Positions 46,576-54,853 of a DNA stretch of 64,000 nt are shown piece by piece; position 1 is the first letter of the stretch; each line of letters starts with the position of its first letter. A program made the position numbers and the translations under genes. The notes beneath the pieces are model-generated. The model saw only the letters and a list, made by a program, of their open reading frames with translations, had not been told where the DNA came from and searched no databases. Source of the DNA: Selenomonas sp. AB3002 (GTDB taxonomy: Bacteria; Bacillota; Negativicutes; Selenomonadales; Selenomonadaceae); contig NZ_JNIO01000007.1 in the NCBI RefSeq assembly GCF_000702545.1, positions 284,106 to 348,105 of the forward strand, given 5' to 3'.

Positions 46576-47106
46576 ATGGAAGGTAAACTGAAGAATTGTC
46601 CCTATTGCCATAAGGTCTTTGTGGACTATGGAGAGGGCTGCTGTCCCGCCTGCAGGGAAAAGCAGGATGCTGAGCGGCAGGTTGTGCGTGACTATCTCAA
46701 GGCCAATCCCGGGGCAGATATGATGACCCTGGCCAGGGAAACCGGCCTTTCTGGCAAAGTTCTCAAACGCATGAGCAAGGAAGGATTTTTGGGAGAACGC
46801 AGGGCAATCTTTGCCCATCCTTGTCGGGGCTGTGGAAAGACCATCGACGAGGGACTTTTCTGCAAGGCTTGCATTGCCACCTTTGCCAAAAAGCGGGCGG
46901 ATCTGGCTTCCCGGCGTCTCACCGATAACCTGCGGGGGAGCAGGAAGGATGGCAATGGCAGGCGAGAGGCTGATGGCAAGTTCCTGGCCAAAACCTACAA
47001 CAAATACAAGGACACCAGCGGCAAGCCCATCCTCAAGAGTGACCGCCTGAAGCAGAAACGCCGCGAGAGTGGCGGAGGCTTCTACAGCAGAGGCGACATA
47101 TTTTGA
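46576..47106 (+). CDS. Zinc-ribbon/HTH protein resembling flagellar-operon protein YvyF
   Basis: A 176-residue protein with two zinc-ribbon pairs (CPYCHK..CCPAC near 8-25; CRGCGKT..FCKAC near 83-100) separated by a helix-turn-helix-like segment (MMTLARETGLSGKVLKRMSKEG), and a basic Lys/Arg-rich tail. This order resembles the YvyF-type proteins of Firmicutes flagellar loci, which regulate or assist flagellar gene expression; identification is tentative. A flagellar cluster starts 2.8 kb downstream. Confidence 0.65.
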   Translation: MEGKLKNCPYCHKVFVDYGEGCCPACREKQDAERQVVRDYLKANPGADMMTLARETGLSGKVLKRMSKEGFLGERRAIFAHPCRGCGKTIDEGLFCKACIATFAKKRADLASRRLTDNLRGSRKDGNGRREADGKFLAKTYNKYKDTSGKPILKSDRLKQKRRESGGGFYSRGDIF

Positions 47107-47129
47107 GATTTTAGTTGGCATAACAGATG

Positions 47130-47228
47130 AAGTCGTTCAGGACAGGGAGCATGGCAACGCTTCATTTGAAATTTTTCCTGTGGAAAAATTTCACACGTTC
47201 CGCTTATGTCATGCCCCTGTCCTGAACT
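47130..47228. repeat. Intergenic long hairpin repeat, family R2, copy d
   Basis: Arms GTTCAGGACAGGG.GCATGGC and GTCATGCCCCTGTCCTGAAC, the R2 internal loop, then GAAATTTTTCC/GGAAAAATTTC closed by a 4-nt loop. The outer base pair G-C of copies a and b is A-T here on both arms (TTCAGGAC/GTCCTGAA). Confidence 0.85.
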
Positions 47229-47242
47229 TGTCTAAATACAAA

Positions 47243-47271
47243 GAGGCCCCCGGCAATGTGCCGGGGGCCTT
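47243..47271. terminator. Terminator of ldh
   Basis: AGGCCCCCGGCA and TGCCGGGGGCCT form a perfect 12-bp stem with a 4-nt loop; on the minus strand it is followed by a T-rich run. Confidence 0.88.
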
Positions 47272-47293
47272 GAAGTTCGTATGGGGGTGATTC

Positions 47294-48250
47294 TTACTTG
47301 ATGCCTGCACCATCGAGAGCGCCGCGGACGCTCTTGGCTGCTGCATGGAGCTTCTCAAGCTCTGCATCGGTGAGGTGCACCTCGAAGGAGCGCATGATAC
47401 CAGTGGAGCAGATCATGCGGGGAATGGAGAGGGCCACATCGTGGAGGCCATACTCGCCTTCCATGACTGCGGAGCAGGGCAGGATGGTGTGCTCATCGTA
47501 CAGCACAGCCTTGATGAAGCGGCAAGCTGCCATGGCAATACCAGTGTTGGTGAAGCCCTTCTTGTTGATGACGTCGTAAGCGACCTGCACCAGCTCGTTC
47601 TCCACAGCCTGCTTATCCAGCTTGTCGGTGTGGTGGAAGTACTCATCCAGGTGCTCCAGCTCGAAGCCTGCGCAGCCGGTGGTGGACCATGCTACGAAAG
47701 CGCTGTTGCCGTGCTCACCGAGAACATAGCCGTTGATGTTCTTCGGATCCACCTGGTACTTGTCAGCCAGGATGCGGCGGAAACGATAGGTTTCCAGCAT
47801 GGTGCCGGTGCCCAGGATGAGGTTGCGGGGATAATCGAACTGAGTGGAAACAACATAAGTTGCCACATCAAGCGGGTTGGTGATCATGATGATCATGGCT
47901 TCCTTCGTGTACTTCACGATCTCGCCCATGACGGAGCTCATGATCTTGGCGTTGGTGCCAGCCAGCTTCAGGCGGTCCGGAGTCTCGCCCGGGCGGATGG
48001 AGGGACCAGCGGTGATGACGATGATGTTTGCATCACGGCAGTCCTCATAGGTGCCGAGGTGGAACTTGATGTTGGTGCTGTAGACGCAGGAAGTGGCATG
48101 GCTGGAGTCCTTAGCCTCGCCCCAAGCCTTGTCCTCGTTGAGGTCGATGAGAGCTACCTCAGTAGCCAGCTGGAAATCAGCGATCTTGTTGGCTACGGCG
48201 GAACCTACATTGCTGGCACCGATGACAACGATTTTTCTTCTGTTGTTCAT
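47294..48250 (-). CDS. ldh: L-lactate dehydrogenase
   Basis: A 318-residue NAD-dependent enzyme with N-terminal RRKIVVIGASNVGSAVANKI, the active-site His in GEHGNS and ITNPLDVATYV. It appears nearly identical to the characterised S. ruminantium LDH (from memory). The substrate loop is unusual: AGPSIRPGETPDRL has Ile where LDHs have Gln102 and Pro where most have Arg109. It reduces pyruvate to lactate at the end of glycolysis. Monocistronic with its own promoter and a 120-nt leader. Confidence 0.93.
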   Translation of the reverse strand: MNNRRKIVVIGASNVGSAVANKIADFQLATEVALIDLNEDKAWGEAKDSSHATSCVYSTNIKFHLGTYEDCRDANIIVITAGPSIRPGETPDRLKLAGTNAKIMSSVMGEIVKYTKEAMIIMITNPLDVATYVVSTQFDYPRNLILGTGTMLETYRFRRILADKYQVDPKNINGYVLGEHGNSAFVAWSTTGCAGFELEHLDEYFHHTDKLDKQAVENELVQVAYDVINKKGFTNTGIAMAACRFIKAVLYDEHTILPCSAVMEGEYGLHDVALSIPRMICSTGIMRSFEVHLTDAELEKLHAAAKSVRGALDGAGIK

Positions 48251-48376
48251 TTTTCAAAAACCCCCTGTAACATAGAAGTGCAACCCGGAAGTCCCGAGCC
48301 GCACAGTAAAACCGACCAGGTTATTTTTGTGGTGGACCGGGCCGGTTTGTGAAAAATATCATTAGAATCTAGTTCA

Positions 48377-48405
48377 ATCCTACCATCGTAAAGAATAGTT
48401 GTCAA
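48377..48405 (-). promoter_or_regulatory. ldh promoter (minus strand)
   Basis: Minus strand: TTGACA (48405-48400), 17-bp spacer, TAGGAT (48382-48377); start near 48370. TTGTGAAAAATATCATTA at 48349-48366 overlaps the start and loosely resembles a Rex (NADH-sensor) site, with a poor right half. The leader (48251-48370) can form a stem AAACCG/CGGTTT. The rest of the 340-bp gap to mreB is A/T-rich without a gene. Confidence 0.65.
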
Positions 48406-48590
48406 TGCGGTGAAAAATAGAAATTAAAGCGGTTTTTTTTAGACAATTTAGAGTAGTGCGTGTAAAGCTGTTTTTCCGTGAAGTTTTGCTGAAAAGTGTT
48501 GTATAGAAAGGTGTTTTAGGTTATTATATAGCATGGTTTAATACCTAGTGATAAATACGTAAGTTTCATATATAGTAAGGGGTAGTTTTT

Positions 48591-49613
48591 ATGTTTGGCA
48601 TGAATATGGATATCGGCATCGATCTGGGCACGGCAAACGTGCTGGTTTATGTGAAGGGCAAGGGCATCGTGCTCCGCGAGCCTTCTGTGGTGGCAGTGGA
48701 CAGGGACAGCAACAAGGTGCTGGCCATCGGCGAGGAGGCACGCCGCATGATTGGGCGCACGCCGGGCAATATCGTGGCTATCCGCCCCTTGCGGGAAGGT
48801 GTCATCGCTGACTATGACATCACCGAGACCATGCTCAGGCACTTCATTGAGAAGGTTGTGGGCAGGAGCTTCGTCTTCCGTCCCCGCATCATGATCTGCA
48901 TTCCCTCCGGCGTCACCATGGTGGAGCAGAGGGCCGTGCAGGAGGCAGCTGAGCAGGCAGGGGCCCGCCACACCCAGCTTATCGAGGAGCCTCTGGCAGC
49001 AGCTCTCGGTGCCGGTCTGGATATTTCCGAGCCTTACGGCTCCATGGTGGTGGATATCGGCGGCGGCACCACAGATATCGCTGTGATTTCCCTGGGGGGC
49101 ATCGTCCAGAGTGCCAGCCTGCGCATTGCTGGTGACAGGTTCGACACTGACATCATCGCCTATGTGAAGAAAGAGTTCAACCTCATGATTGGCGAGCGTA
49201 CCGCCGAGAACATCAAGATGGAGGTGGGCGCGGCTTTTGCCGATGCCCGCAATGAGGTCATGGACATTCGCGGCCGCGATTTGCTTTCCGGCCTGCCCAA
49301 GACTGTGCAGATCAATACGACTCAGGCCCATGAGGCTGTCTGCCAGTCCGTTACCTCCATTGTGGACTGTGTGAAAAAGGTGCTGGAGGATACGCCGCCT
49401 GAACTGGCTGCAGATATCATGGACCGTGGCATCGTGCTTACCGGCGGCGGTGCCATGCTCTACGGCCTCGATGAGCTTATACGCCGCGAGACTCAGATTC
49501 CCGCGGCCCTGGCTACGGATGCCATGAGCTGCGTGGCATTGGGCTGCGGCAAGGCCCTGGATGCCTTCTCCCGCTTTGACGGCAAAGCCATGAATACCCG
49601 TTTTTCCAAATAA
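48591..49613 (+). CDS. mreB: Rod-shape-determining protein MreB/Mbl
   Basis: A 340-residue actin-fold ATPase: MDIGIDLGTANVLVYVKGKG (phosphate 1), VPSGVTMVEQRAV-like segment, EPLAAALGAGLDI, VVDIGGGTTDIAVISLGG (phosphate 2) and IVLTGGGAMLYGLDELI (adenosine). It forms membrane-bound filaments that guide lateral wall synthesis. It could equally be Mbl; paralogues cannot be separated here. It stands just upstream of flgF, an order seen in other Negativicutes as I recall. Confidence 0.93.
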   Translation: MFGMNMDIGIDLGTANVLVYVKGKGIVLREPSVVAVDRDSNKVLAIGEEARRMIGRTPGNIVAIRPLREGVIADYDITETMLRHFIEKVVGRSFVFRPRIMICIPSGVTMVEQRAVQEAAEQAGARHTQLIEEPLAAALGAGLDISEPYGSMVVDIGGGTTDIAVISLGGIVQSASLRIAGDRFDTDIIAYVKKEFNLMIGERTAENIKMEVGAAFADARNEVMDIRGRDLLSGLPKTVQINTTQAHEAVCQSVTSIVDCVKKVLEDTPPELAADIMDRGIVLTGGGAMLYGLDELIRRETQIPAALATDAMSCVALGCGKALDAFSRFDGKAMNTRFSK

Positions 49614-49623
49614 ATAAGTTTAA

Positions 49624-49832
49624 TCCTCTCGTAAGGAACTGTTCATAAATAAATTTTAGATTTGACTTGTCTAAATCTCCATAGGCATCGTTGTCGTCAG
49701 TCGACATAGCACCACCCTAAAGGACTAGCTTCGCGTCGCTATGTCTCCTTCCTCCGCCTTGCCTATGAAGATTTATCCTGCGTCCTATCTTAAATTTTAT
49801 TTATTGCCAGTTCCTAAGAGAGGGTTTTTTGT
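49624..49832. terminator. Giant hairpin with terminator-like T-run (family R4) between mreB and flgF
   Basis: About 200 bp with nested arms: CCTCTCGTAAGGAACTG with CAGTTCCTAAGAGAGG; ATAAATAAATTTTAGAT with ATCTTAAATTTTATTTAT; ATAGGCA with TGCCTAT; GACATAGC with GCTATGTC at the tip. GTTTTTTG follows, so the base can terminate mreB transcription. The region 49833-49929 has no gene; the flgF ribosome site lies there. Confidence 0.85.
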
Positions 49833-49929
49833 TTTGATGGCGAAGTATAGAATTAACTTGAGGTATCGCCTTCAATAATTAGCATAATTTTGCAAAAAAG
49901 ATGATAAATCCTGTATGGAGGTAAGGCTT

Positions 49930-50748
49930 ATGTGGCGTGGACTTTATACGGCTGCCTCGGGCATGATCACCGAGATGAAGCGCACGGATACCCTGGCCAA
50001 CAATCTGGCCAATGCCAATACTGCAGGCTACAAGCGGGACGAAGCTATCAACATGGAATTTGAGCCCATGCTGATCCGTCGCATCAATGACGGTACGGAC
50101 AGGGGAAATGTCACCACTTTCAAGCAGTTCCACGTGGGCGACAACCTGCCCAGAGTGGGCACCCTGGGGCTGGGTTCTTATATTGACGAGATTGCCACAG
50201 ACCACAGCCAGGGGGGCTTCCAGACCACGGGCAATCCCCTTGATTTGGGCATTTCCGGGGATGGCTACTTCGCTGTGGATACGCCCCAGGGGGTGCGCTA
50301 TACCAGGAACGGAAGCTTTTTCCGCAGCAGCACCGGGGAGCTGCAGACGGTGAACGGGCAGAGAGTCCGGGGGCAGGGAGGCGCCGCCATCATCATTCCC
50401 CGCAATGCCATACAGGTGAACGTCACCCCGGAGGGGGAGTTTTCTGCCATGGTGGACGGTCAGCGGCAGGTTCTGGGGCGGCTGGAATTCGTGAGCTTCG
50501 GCCCTGACCCCAGGGCGGTGCTGAAGCAGGGGGAGAGCCTCTACTTCCCCCAGGAAGGGGCCCAGCCCCAGCCAGCCACGGGCACCATTGAGCAGGGTGT
50601 GCTGGAGGTTTCCAATACACAGGTGGTGTCGGAGATGGTGGCGCTCATCAATAACTACCGGGTGTACGAAGCTGGTTCCAAGGCTGTGACAACTCAGGAT
50701 ACGCTGCTTGAAAAGGCCGTCAATGAAGTTGCTACTGTTTCCGGATAA
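49930..50748 (+). CDS. flgF: Flagellar proximal rod protein FlgF (FlgF/FlgG family)
   Basis: A 272-residue rod/hook-family protein. The N-terminal helix (MWRGLYTAASGMITEMKRTD) with NNLANANTAGYKRD and the C-terminal helix (VVSEMVALINNYRVYEAGSKAV) form the D0 coiled coil; the middle holds GISGDGYFAVDTPQG. The ATG at 49930 follows GGAGGTAAGG. Exported by the flagellar type III system into the rod. First gene of flgF-flgG-flgA-flgH-flgI-flgJ. Confidence 0.85.
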   Translation: MWRGLYTAASGMITEMKRTDTLANNLANANTAGYKRDEAINMEFEPMLIRRINDGTDRGNVTTFKQFHVGDNLPRVGTLGLGSYIDEIATDHSQGGFQTTGNPLDLGISGDGYFAVDTPQGVRYTRNGSFFRSSTGELQTVNGQRVRGQGGAAIIIPRNAIQVNVTPEGEFSAMVDGQRQVLGRLEFVSFGPDPRAVLKQGESLYFPQEGAQPQPATGTIEQGVLEVSNTQVVSEMVALINNYRVYEAGSKAVTTQDTLLEKAVNEVATVSG

Positions 50749-50796
50749 TCGCTTAAGAAAATGAGGGTTTCCTCCGATATAACGAGTACAAGATGT

Positions 50797-50913
50797 CCCC
50801 CACTTCCATAAGTGGGGGCGGCAAACTACTAACAGGCGGCGCGCTAATATCTCCCGCCTCGTTGAAAGGCCAAGAGGAAGTTTTGCCTACGGCAAAACTG
50901 GAACAATGGCCTT
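50797..50913 (+). other. Structured spacer between flgF and flgG
   Basis: Three consecutive hairpins: CCCCCACTT/AAGTGGGGG (50797-50818), AGGCGG/CCGCCT (50834-50859) and a nested stem AAGGCC/GGCCTT (50866-50913) enclosing AGTTTTGCC/GGCAAAACT. No ORF and no T-run, so it is more likely an mRNA processing or stability element, or a mobile repeat, than a terminator. Confidence 0.7.
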
Positions 50914-50953
50914 ATAATTCAGAGAATGCATTTAAAAATGGAGGGATGTTCCT

Positions 50954-51745
50954 ATGATGAGATCTCTTTGGTCGGCTGCCTCCGGCATGATCGCCCAACA
51001 GACAAATATGGATGTCATTTCCAACAATATCGCCAACGTCAACGATTATGGTGGCAAGAAGGTCAGGGCTGAGTTCCAGGATCTGCTCTACCAGACTGTC
51101 CGCGAGGCAGGGGCCACCTCCGGGGCTGATGCCCAGTATCCCACGGGCAAGCAGATAGGCTTGGGCACCCGGGTAGCTGCCACCCAGCGGGTCTTTACCC
51201 AGGGGCCGCTCCAGACCACGGATGTACCTACGGATGTAGGCATACAGGGGGAGGGCTTCTTCCGCATCACGCTGCCGGATGGCACCACGGCTTACACCCG
51301 TGACGGAAGCTTTAAGCTGGATTCAAACCGTCGCATGGTGACTACTGATGGTTATCCTATTGCAGACGGCATCACTTTTGATCAGACCTCTCCTGCGGAT
51401 TCCATCGTCATTGCCGGAGACGGCACCGTCAGCGAGACTCCTGCGGGGGGCACAACCCAGCAGGTGGGGCAGATTGTGCTGGCCCGTTTCGTGAATCCCG
51501 CCGGCCTCACTGCTATCGGCAAGAATCTCTTCATCGTCTCCGATGCTTCAGGCGAGGCAATTGAGAGCAATCCCGGTGAGCAGGGGGCAGGAACCCTCAC
51601 CCAGGGTACATTGGAGATGAGCAATGTGCAGATAGTTGAGGAAATGGTGCACATGATCATTTCCCAGCGTGCCTATGAATCCAATTCCAAGGCGGTCACC
51701 ACTTCCGACTCCATGCTGGAGATCGCCAATGGCTTGAAGCGTTGA
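50954..51745 (+). CDS. flgG: Flagellar distal rod protein FlgG
   Basis: A 263-residue protein with the FlgG N terminus (MMRSLWSAASGMIAQQTNMD, SNNIANVNDYGGKKVRAEFQ), the central GIQGEGFFRITLPDGTTAYT and C terminus MVHMIISQRAYESNSKAV. It builds the distal rod that crosses peptidoglycan and the P and L rings. GGAGGG precedes the start. flgA follows after about 24 bp. Confidence 0.92.
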   Translation: MMRSLWSAASGMIAQQTNMDVISNNIANVNDYGGKKVRAEFQDLLYQTVREAGATSGADAQYPTGKQIGLGTRVAATQRVFTQGPLQTTDVPTDVGIQGEGFFRITLPDGTTAYTRDGSFKLDSNRRMVTTDGYPIADGITFDQTSPADSIVIAGDGTVSETPAGGTTQQVGQIVLARFVNPAGLTAIGKNLFIVSDASGEAIESNPGEQGAGTLTQGTLEMSNVQIVEEMVHMIISQRAYESNSKAVTTSDSMLEIANGLKR

Positions 51746-51768
51746 TAAAGTGCAAGGGGAGGAGAGCC

Positions 51769-52539
51769 GTGACGGCCCTCCTCTCAGGCGCTTTTATGGC
51801 GCTTGTGCTCCTGGCCGTGACAGGTTTTCCCGGCTTGGGCTGGTCGGAGCCCATGAAGGCGGAAGCTTATGGTCCGGGGCTGCAGGCAGACTCCTTTCCT
51901 CAGTTGATTCCCTCCGAGCAGTTTGCCGCCCTGGCGGCAGAAAAGCTGGAGGAGAGGCTGTCTTCCATTGGCGAGAACCGTCGCCACGAGCTGAAGCTCC
52001 TGCGCTCTCCCCAGCCTATGCGGCTGCCGGAGGGGGAGGTCACTTGCGAGGTGCAGCTGCCCAAAATTGTGAGCTACGGTCTCAGCACGCCTGTGAATAT
52101 GCTGGTGTATGTGAATGGAAAGCTCTTTCGCCGCACCGTCTGCTATTACAAGGTGCTGGTGTATGAGCAGGTGCTGCTGGTGACCCGCGACCTGGGCCTT
52201 GAGCAGCCTTTCACCGCCGCCGATGTGCGGGCGGAGGAAAGGGAGGTGGAGGCCTCCTCTGCGGCCTATTTCCACAGTATTGATGAGGTTATTGGCAAGG
52301 TGCCTGCCCGGGTGCTGAAGGCAGGCCAGGTGCTCCGCCGCAATATGGTGCAGATGCCGGTGGCGGTGGAGGTGGGCACGCCCGTGGATATTCTGGTGGA
52401 TGTGAACGGCATACAGGTGAAGGCCGAGGGCATTGCCCTGCAAAAGGGGCGCATCGGCGCCTATATCAAGGTGAAGAATGCCCGCTCCGGCAAATTCCTG
52501 CGGGCCAAGGTCATAGATGCCCATACAGTACAGATATAG
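51769..52539 (+). CDS. flgA: Flagellar P-ring assembly chaperone FlgA
   Basis: A 256-residue exported protein with a signal peptide (hydrophobic core about 3-22) and a C-terminal SAF/FlgA domain (FTAADVRAEEREVEASSAAY, GKVPARVLKAGQVLRRNMVQ). It is the periplasmic chaperone for FlgI. I prefer the GTG at 51769, preceded by GGGGAGGAG; the TTG at 51742 overlaps the flgG stop and has no site. Confidence 0.88.
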   Translation: MTALLSGAFMALVLLAVTGFPGLGWSEPMKAEAYGPGLQADSFPQLIPSEQFAALAAEKLEERLSSIGENRRHELKLLRSPQPMRLPEGEVTCEVQLPKIVSYGLSTPVNMLVYVNGKLFRRTVCYYKVLVYEQVLLVTRDLGLEQPFTAADVRAEEREVEASSAAYFHSIDEVIGKVPARVLKAGQVLRRNMVQMPVAVEVGTPVDILVDVNGIQVKAEGIALQKGRIGAYIKVKNARSGKFLRAKVIDAHTVQI

Positions 52540-52558
52540 CAGCGAAGGGGGAAGGCAA

Positions 52559-53176
52559 ATGAGCACAAGGCATTTGTTGCATAGATGGGGAGTTCTTGCT
52601 CTGGTATTGAGCATCTTCAGTGTTTCTTTCTTCGGCCTGGCAGACAGGGCAGAGGCCAAGTCTCTCTGGTCGGATAAGCCCGGCATTGACCGGGGCAGGT
52701 TTGCAGACCGCAAGGCCTGTGCAGTGGGAGATATCGTGACCATTGTCATCAGTGAGTCCACTACTCTCAGCACTGCCAAGAACACAGCCAATTCCAAGAA
52801 TGGTTCTGTCGGCATCCAGGCAGGTGTGGGCATCTTCGACTTCTTGAAGGCTGCTTCTGCCAGCGGCAACGATTCCTTCTCCGCCAAGGGCAGCGCCACT
52901 GCCACCAACAGGGCGCTGGCCAATGTGACGGTGACGGTGACGGAGATGTTCCCCAATGGCAATATGGTGCTGGAGGGCACCCAGTCTATCTGGCAGAACA
53001 AGGACGAGCACAAGATAACCTTCCGGGGCATCTGCCGTCAGGATGATATCCTGGCCAACAATACCATTCCTTCCACCAAGATAGCAGATGCTACCGTGCG
53101 CTTTGACGGCAAGGGCCCCTTGAACGCCAAGCAGCGTCAGGGCATCTTGACCCAGATTTTCAATATCCTCTTCTGA
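52559..53176 (+). CDS. flgH: Flagellar L-ring protein FlgH without lipobox
   Basis: A 205-residue protein with the FlgH core (LWSDKPGIDRGRFADRKACA, GDIVTIVISESTT, NVTVTVTEMFPNGNMVLEG, GICRQDDI). The signal peptide ends in DRAEAKS, a signal-peptidase I type site. There is no cysteine in the first 40 residues, so it is not an acylated lipoprotein as in Proteobacteria. It forms the outer-membrane ring around the rod and implies a diderm envelope. AAGGGGGAAGG precedes the ATG. Confidence 0.92.
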   Translation: MSTRHLLHRWGVLALVLSIFSVSFFGLADRAEAKSLWSDKPGIDRGRFADRKACAVGDIVTIVISESTTLSTAKNTANSKNGSVGIQAGVGIFDFLKAASASGNDSFSAKGSATATNRALANVTVTVTEMFPNGNMVLEGTQSIWQNKDEHKITFRGICRQDDILANNTIPSTKIADATVRFDGKGPLNAKQRQGILTQIFNILF

Positions 53177-53197
53177 TGGAGTGATGGAGGTCTTTTC

Positions 53198-54307
53198 ATG
53201 AAGAAATTCTTAGCTTTAGCTTTAGCTGTGTTTATGCTTATGGCAGCCCTGCCCCAGCAGGCAGGTGCCGAGTCTGCTCCCACCCGCATCAAGGATATTG
53301 CGAAAGTCCAGGGAGTTCGTTCCAACCAGCTGGTGGGTTACGGCATCGTAGTGGGTCTGCCGGGCACCGGGGACAGCAAGGAAGATGTGAGGCAGTCCAT
53401 CCGCAATATGCTGCTCACTTTCGGCATTACCATACCGGCCGAAGATTTCAAGCTGAAAAACTCCGCCGCCGTCATGGTGACGGCTACCCTGCCTCCTTTT
53501 ATAAGGGAGGGGGACACCATAGATGTCACCTCATCTTCCATCGGTGATGCCAAGAGCCTCCAGGGGGGCACTTTGCTGCAGACTCCCTTGAAGGCTGCCA
53601 ACGGTGAAGTTTACGCCGTGGCCCAGGGGCCTGTTTCCACCGGCGGCTTTGTGGCCGGCTCTGGCGGGGGCGGCAGCGCCCAGAAGAATTTCCCCACCGT
53701 AGGGCTGACGCCTAATGGGGCTATTGTAGAAAAGTCAGTGGAAGACGATTTGGGCCAGGGGGGTAAGATTTCCCTGTCCCTCTCCCGTCCCGACTTCACC
53801 ACTGCTGCCCGTATGGCAGCTTCCATCAATGCCCAGTACGGCGGTATTGCCACCGCAGCGAACCCGGGGCGCATCGACATCAACATCCCCGCTTACTTCC
53901 GGGGCAATGTGGTGGGGTTCGTGGCCACCATCGAGGAACTGCCCATTGTGCCTGACAACATTGCCAAGGTGGTTGTGAACGAGCGCACGGGCACCATCGT
54001 CATGGGGGGCGATGTGTCGGTAGACGAGTGTGCCATCACTCAGGGGGGGATCTCCATCAGGGTCACCAAAGACCAGCAGGCCGTCCAGCCTGATCCCCTG
54101 TCCTATGGTACCACTATCGTCACCAACAACACAGCTGTAGGTGCAGAAGAAGATGTGGCCAGCACCGTAGTGGTGCCCGCCACCGCCAGCATCAGCGATA
54201 TCGTAGGCGCCCTGAACGCCGTGGGCGCTACGGCCAGGGATACCATCTCCATCCTGCAGGCCATGAAGGCGGCAGGAGCTATCCATGCAGACCTGGAGAT
54301 TATCTAA
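53198..54307 (+). CDS. flgI: Flagellar P-ring protein FlgI
   Basis: A 369-residue periplasmic protein of standard length. It has a signal peptide (LALALAVFMLMAALPQQAGA), then TRIKDIAKVQGVRSNQLVGY, GLPGTGDSKEDVRQSI, GRIDINIPAYF and the terminal LNAVGATARDTISILQAMKA. It forms the peptidoglycan ring around the rod with the help of FlgA. GGAGG precedes the ATG; flgJ follows 11 bp later. Confidence 0.95.
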   Translation: MKKFLALALAVFMLMAALPQQAGAESAPTRIKDIAKVQGVRSNQLVGYGIVVGLPGTGDSKEDVRQSIRNMLLTFGITIPAEDFKLKNSAAVMVTATLPPFIREGDTIDVTSSSIGDAKSLQGGTLLQTPLKAANGEVYAVAQGPVSTGGFVAGSGGGGSAQKNFPTVGLTPNGAIVEKSVEDDLGQGGKISLSLSRPDFTTAARMAASINAQYGGIATAANPGRIDINIPAYFRGNVVGFVATIEELPIVPDNIAKVVVNERTGTIVMGGDVSVDECAITQGGISIRVTKDQQAVQPDPLSYGTTIVTNNTAVGAEEDVASTVVVPATASISDIVGALNAVGATARDTISILQAMKAAGAIHADLEII

Positions 54308-54318
54308 GGAGGCAGGTT

Positions 54319-54762
54319 ATGGATATTTCAGCTATCAACTCTGGTTTATCTGCAGGTGGTCTGCTTAAGGGCAGCGGTCCTGCCAATAATAGCTATGATT
54401 CTGCCACCACTGCAGCCGAGGCTGCCAGCTTTGAGGCGGTGCTTAAGGATTTGCAGAAAAAGGCCAAGGTCACGGCTGATCACGTGGTGAACGAGGCTGC
54501 CAAGGATAAGCAGGACAAGGAATTGAAGGAAGCCTGCAAGGGCTTCGAGGCCATGTTCCTCAATATGATGTACAAGGAAATGAAGGCTACGGTGCCGGAG
54601 GATTCTCTCTTTGGGGAGTCAAATGCCCAGAAGATCTTCCGTGATATGCATGATGAGAAGCTCATGGAAAACATCGCCGACGGCGGTGGTATTGGCCTGG
54701 CGGATATGCTCTACAAGCAGCTCTCCCCGCAGGTCAATGGGAGAATTGACAAAGGTGTCTGA
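54319..54762 (+). CDS. flgJ: FlgJ rod-binding domain protein (no muramidase domain)
   Basis: A 147-residue protein containing only the rod-binding domain (ELKEACKGFEAMFLNMMYKEMKATV split over residues 70-95; FRDMHDEKLMENIADGGGIGLADMLYKQL). The peptidoglycan-hydrolase half of proteobacterial FlgJ is missing, as is common outside gamma/beta-Proteobacteria, so a separate enzyme must open the wall. AAGGAGG precedes the ATG. Confidence 0.88.
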   Translation: MDISAINSGLSAGGLLKGSGPANNSYDSATTAAEAASFEAVLKDLQKKAKVTADHVVNEAAKDKQDKELKEACKGFEAMFLNMMYKEMKATVPEDSLFGESNAQKIFRDMHDEKLMENIADGGGIGLADMLYKQLSPQVNGRIDKGV

Positions 54763-54793
54763 TTGTGACATTATAGGGTAAGCACGGACAAGG

Positions 54794-54829
54794 AAAAGCT
54801 CCTGCGAGGGGGCTTTTTCTTTTTCCTTT
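54794..54829 (+). terminator. Terminator of the flagellar cluster
   Basis: AAAAGCTCC and GGGGGCTTTTT form the stem, followed by a T-rich run. Confidence 0.8.
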
Positions 54830-54853
54830 TGTAATTAAGCAGGAGGTATGCAG

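Noticed and set aside
49833..50953. c-di-GMP riboswitch before flagellar genes
   Set aside because: I looked for the GEMM core patterns near the flg genes and near both EAL genes and found none.
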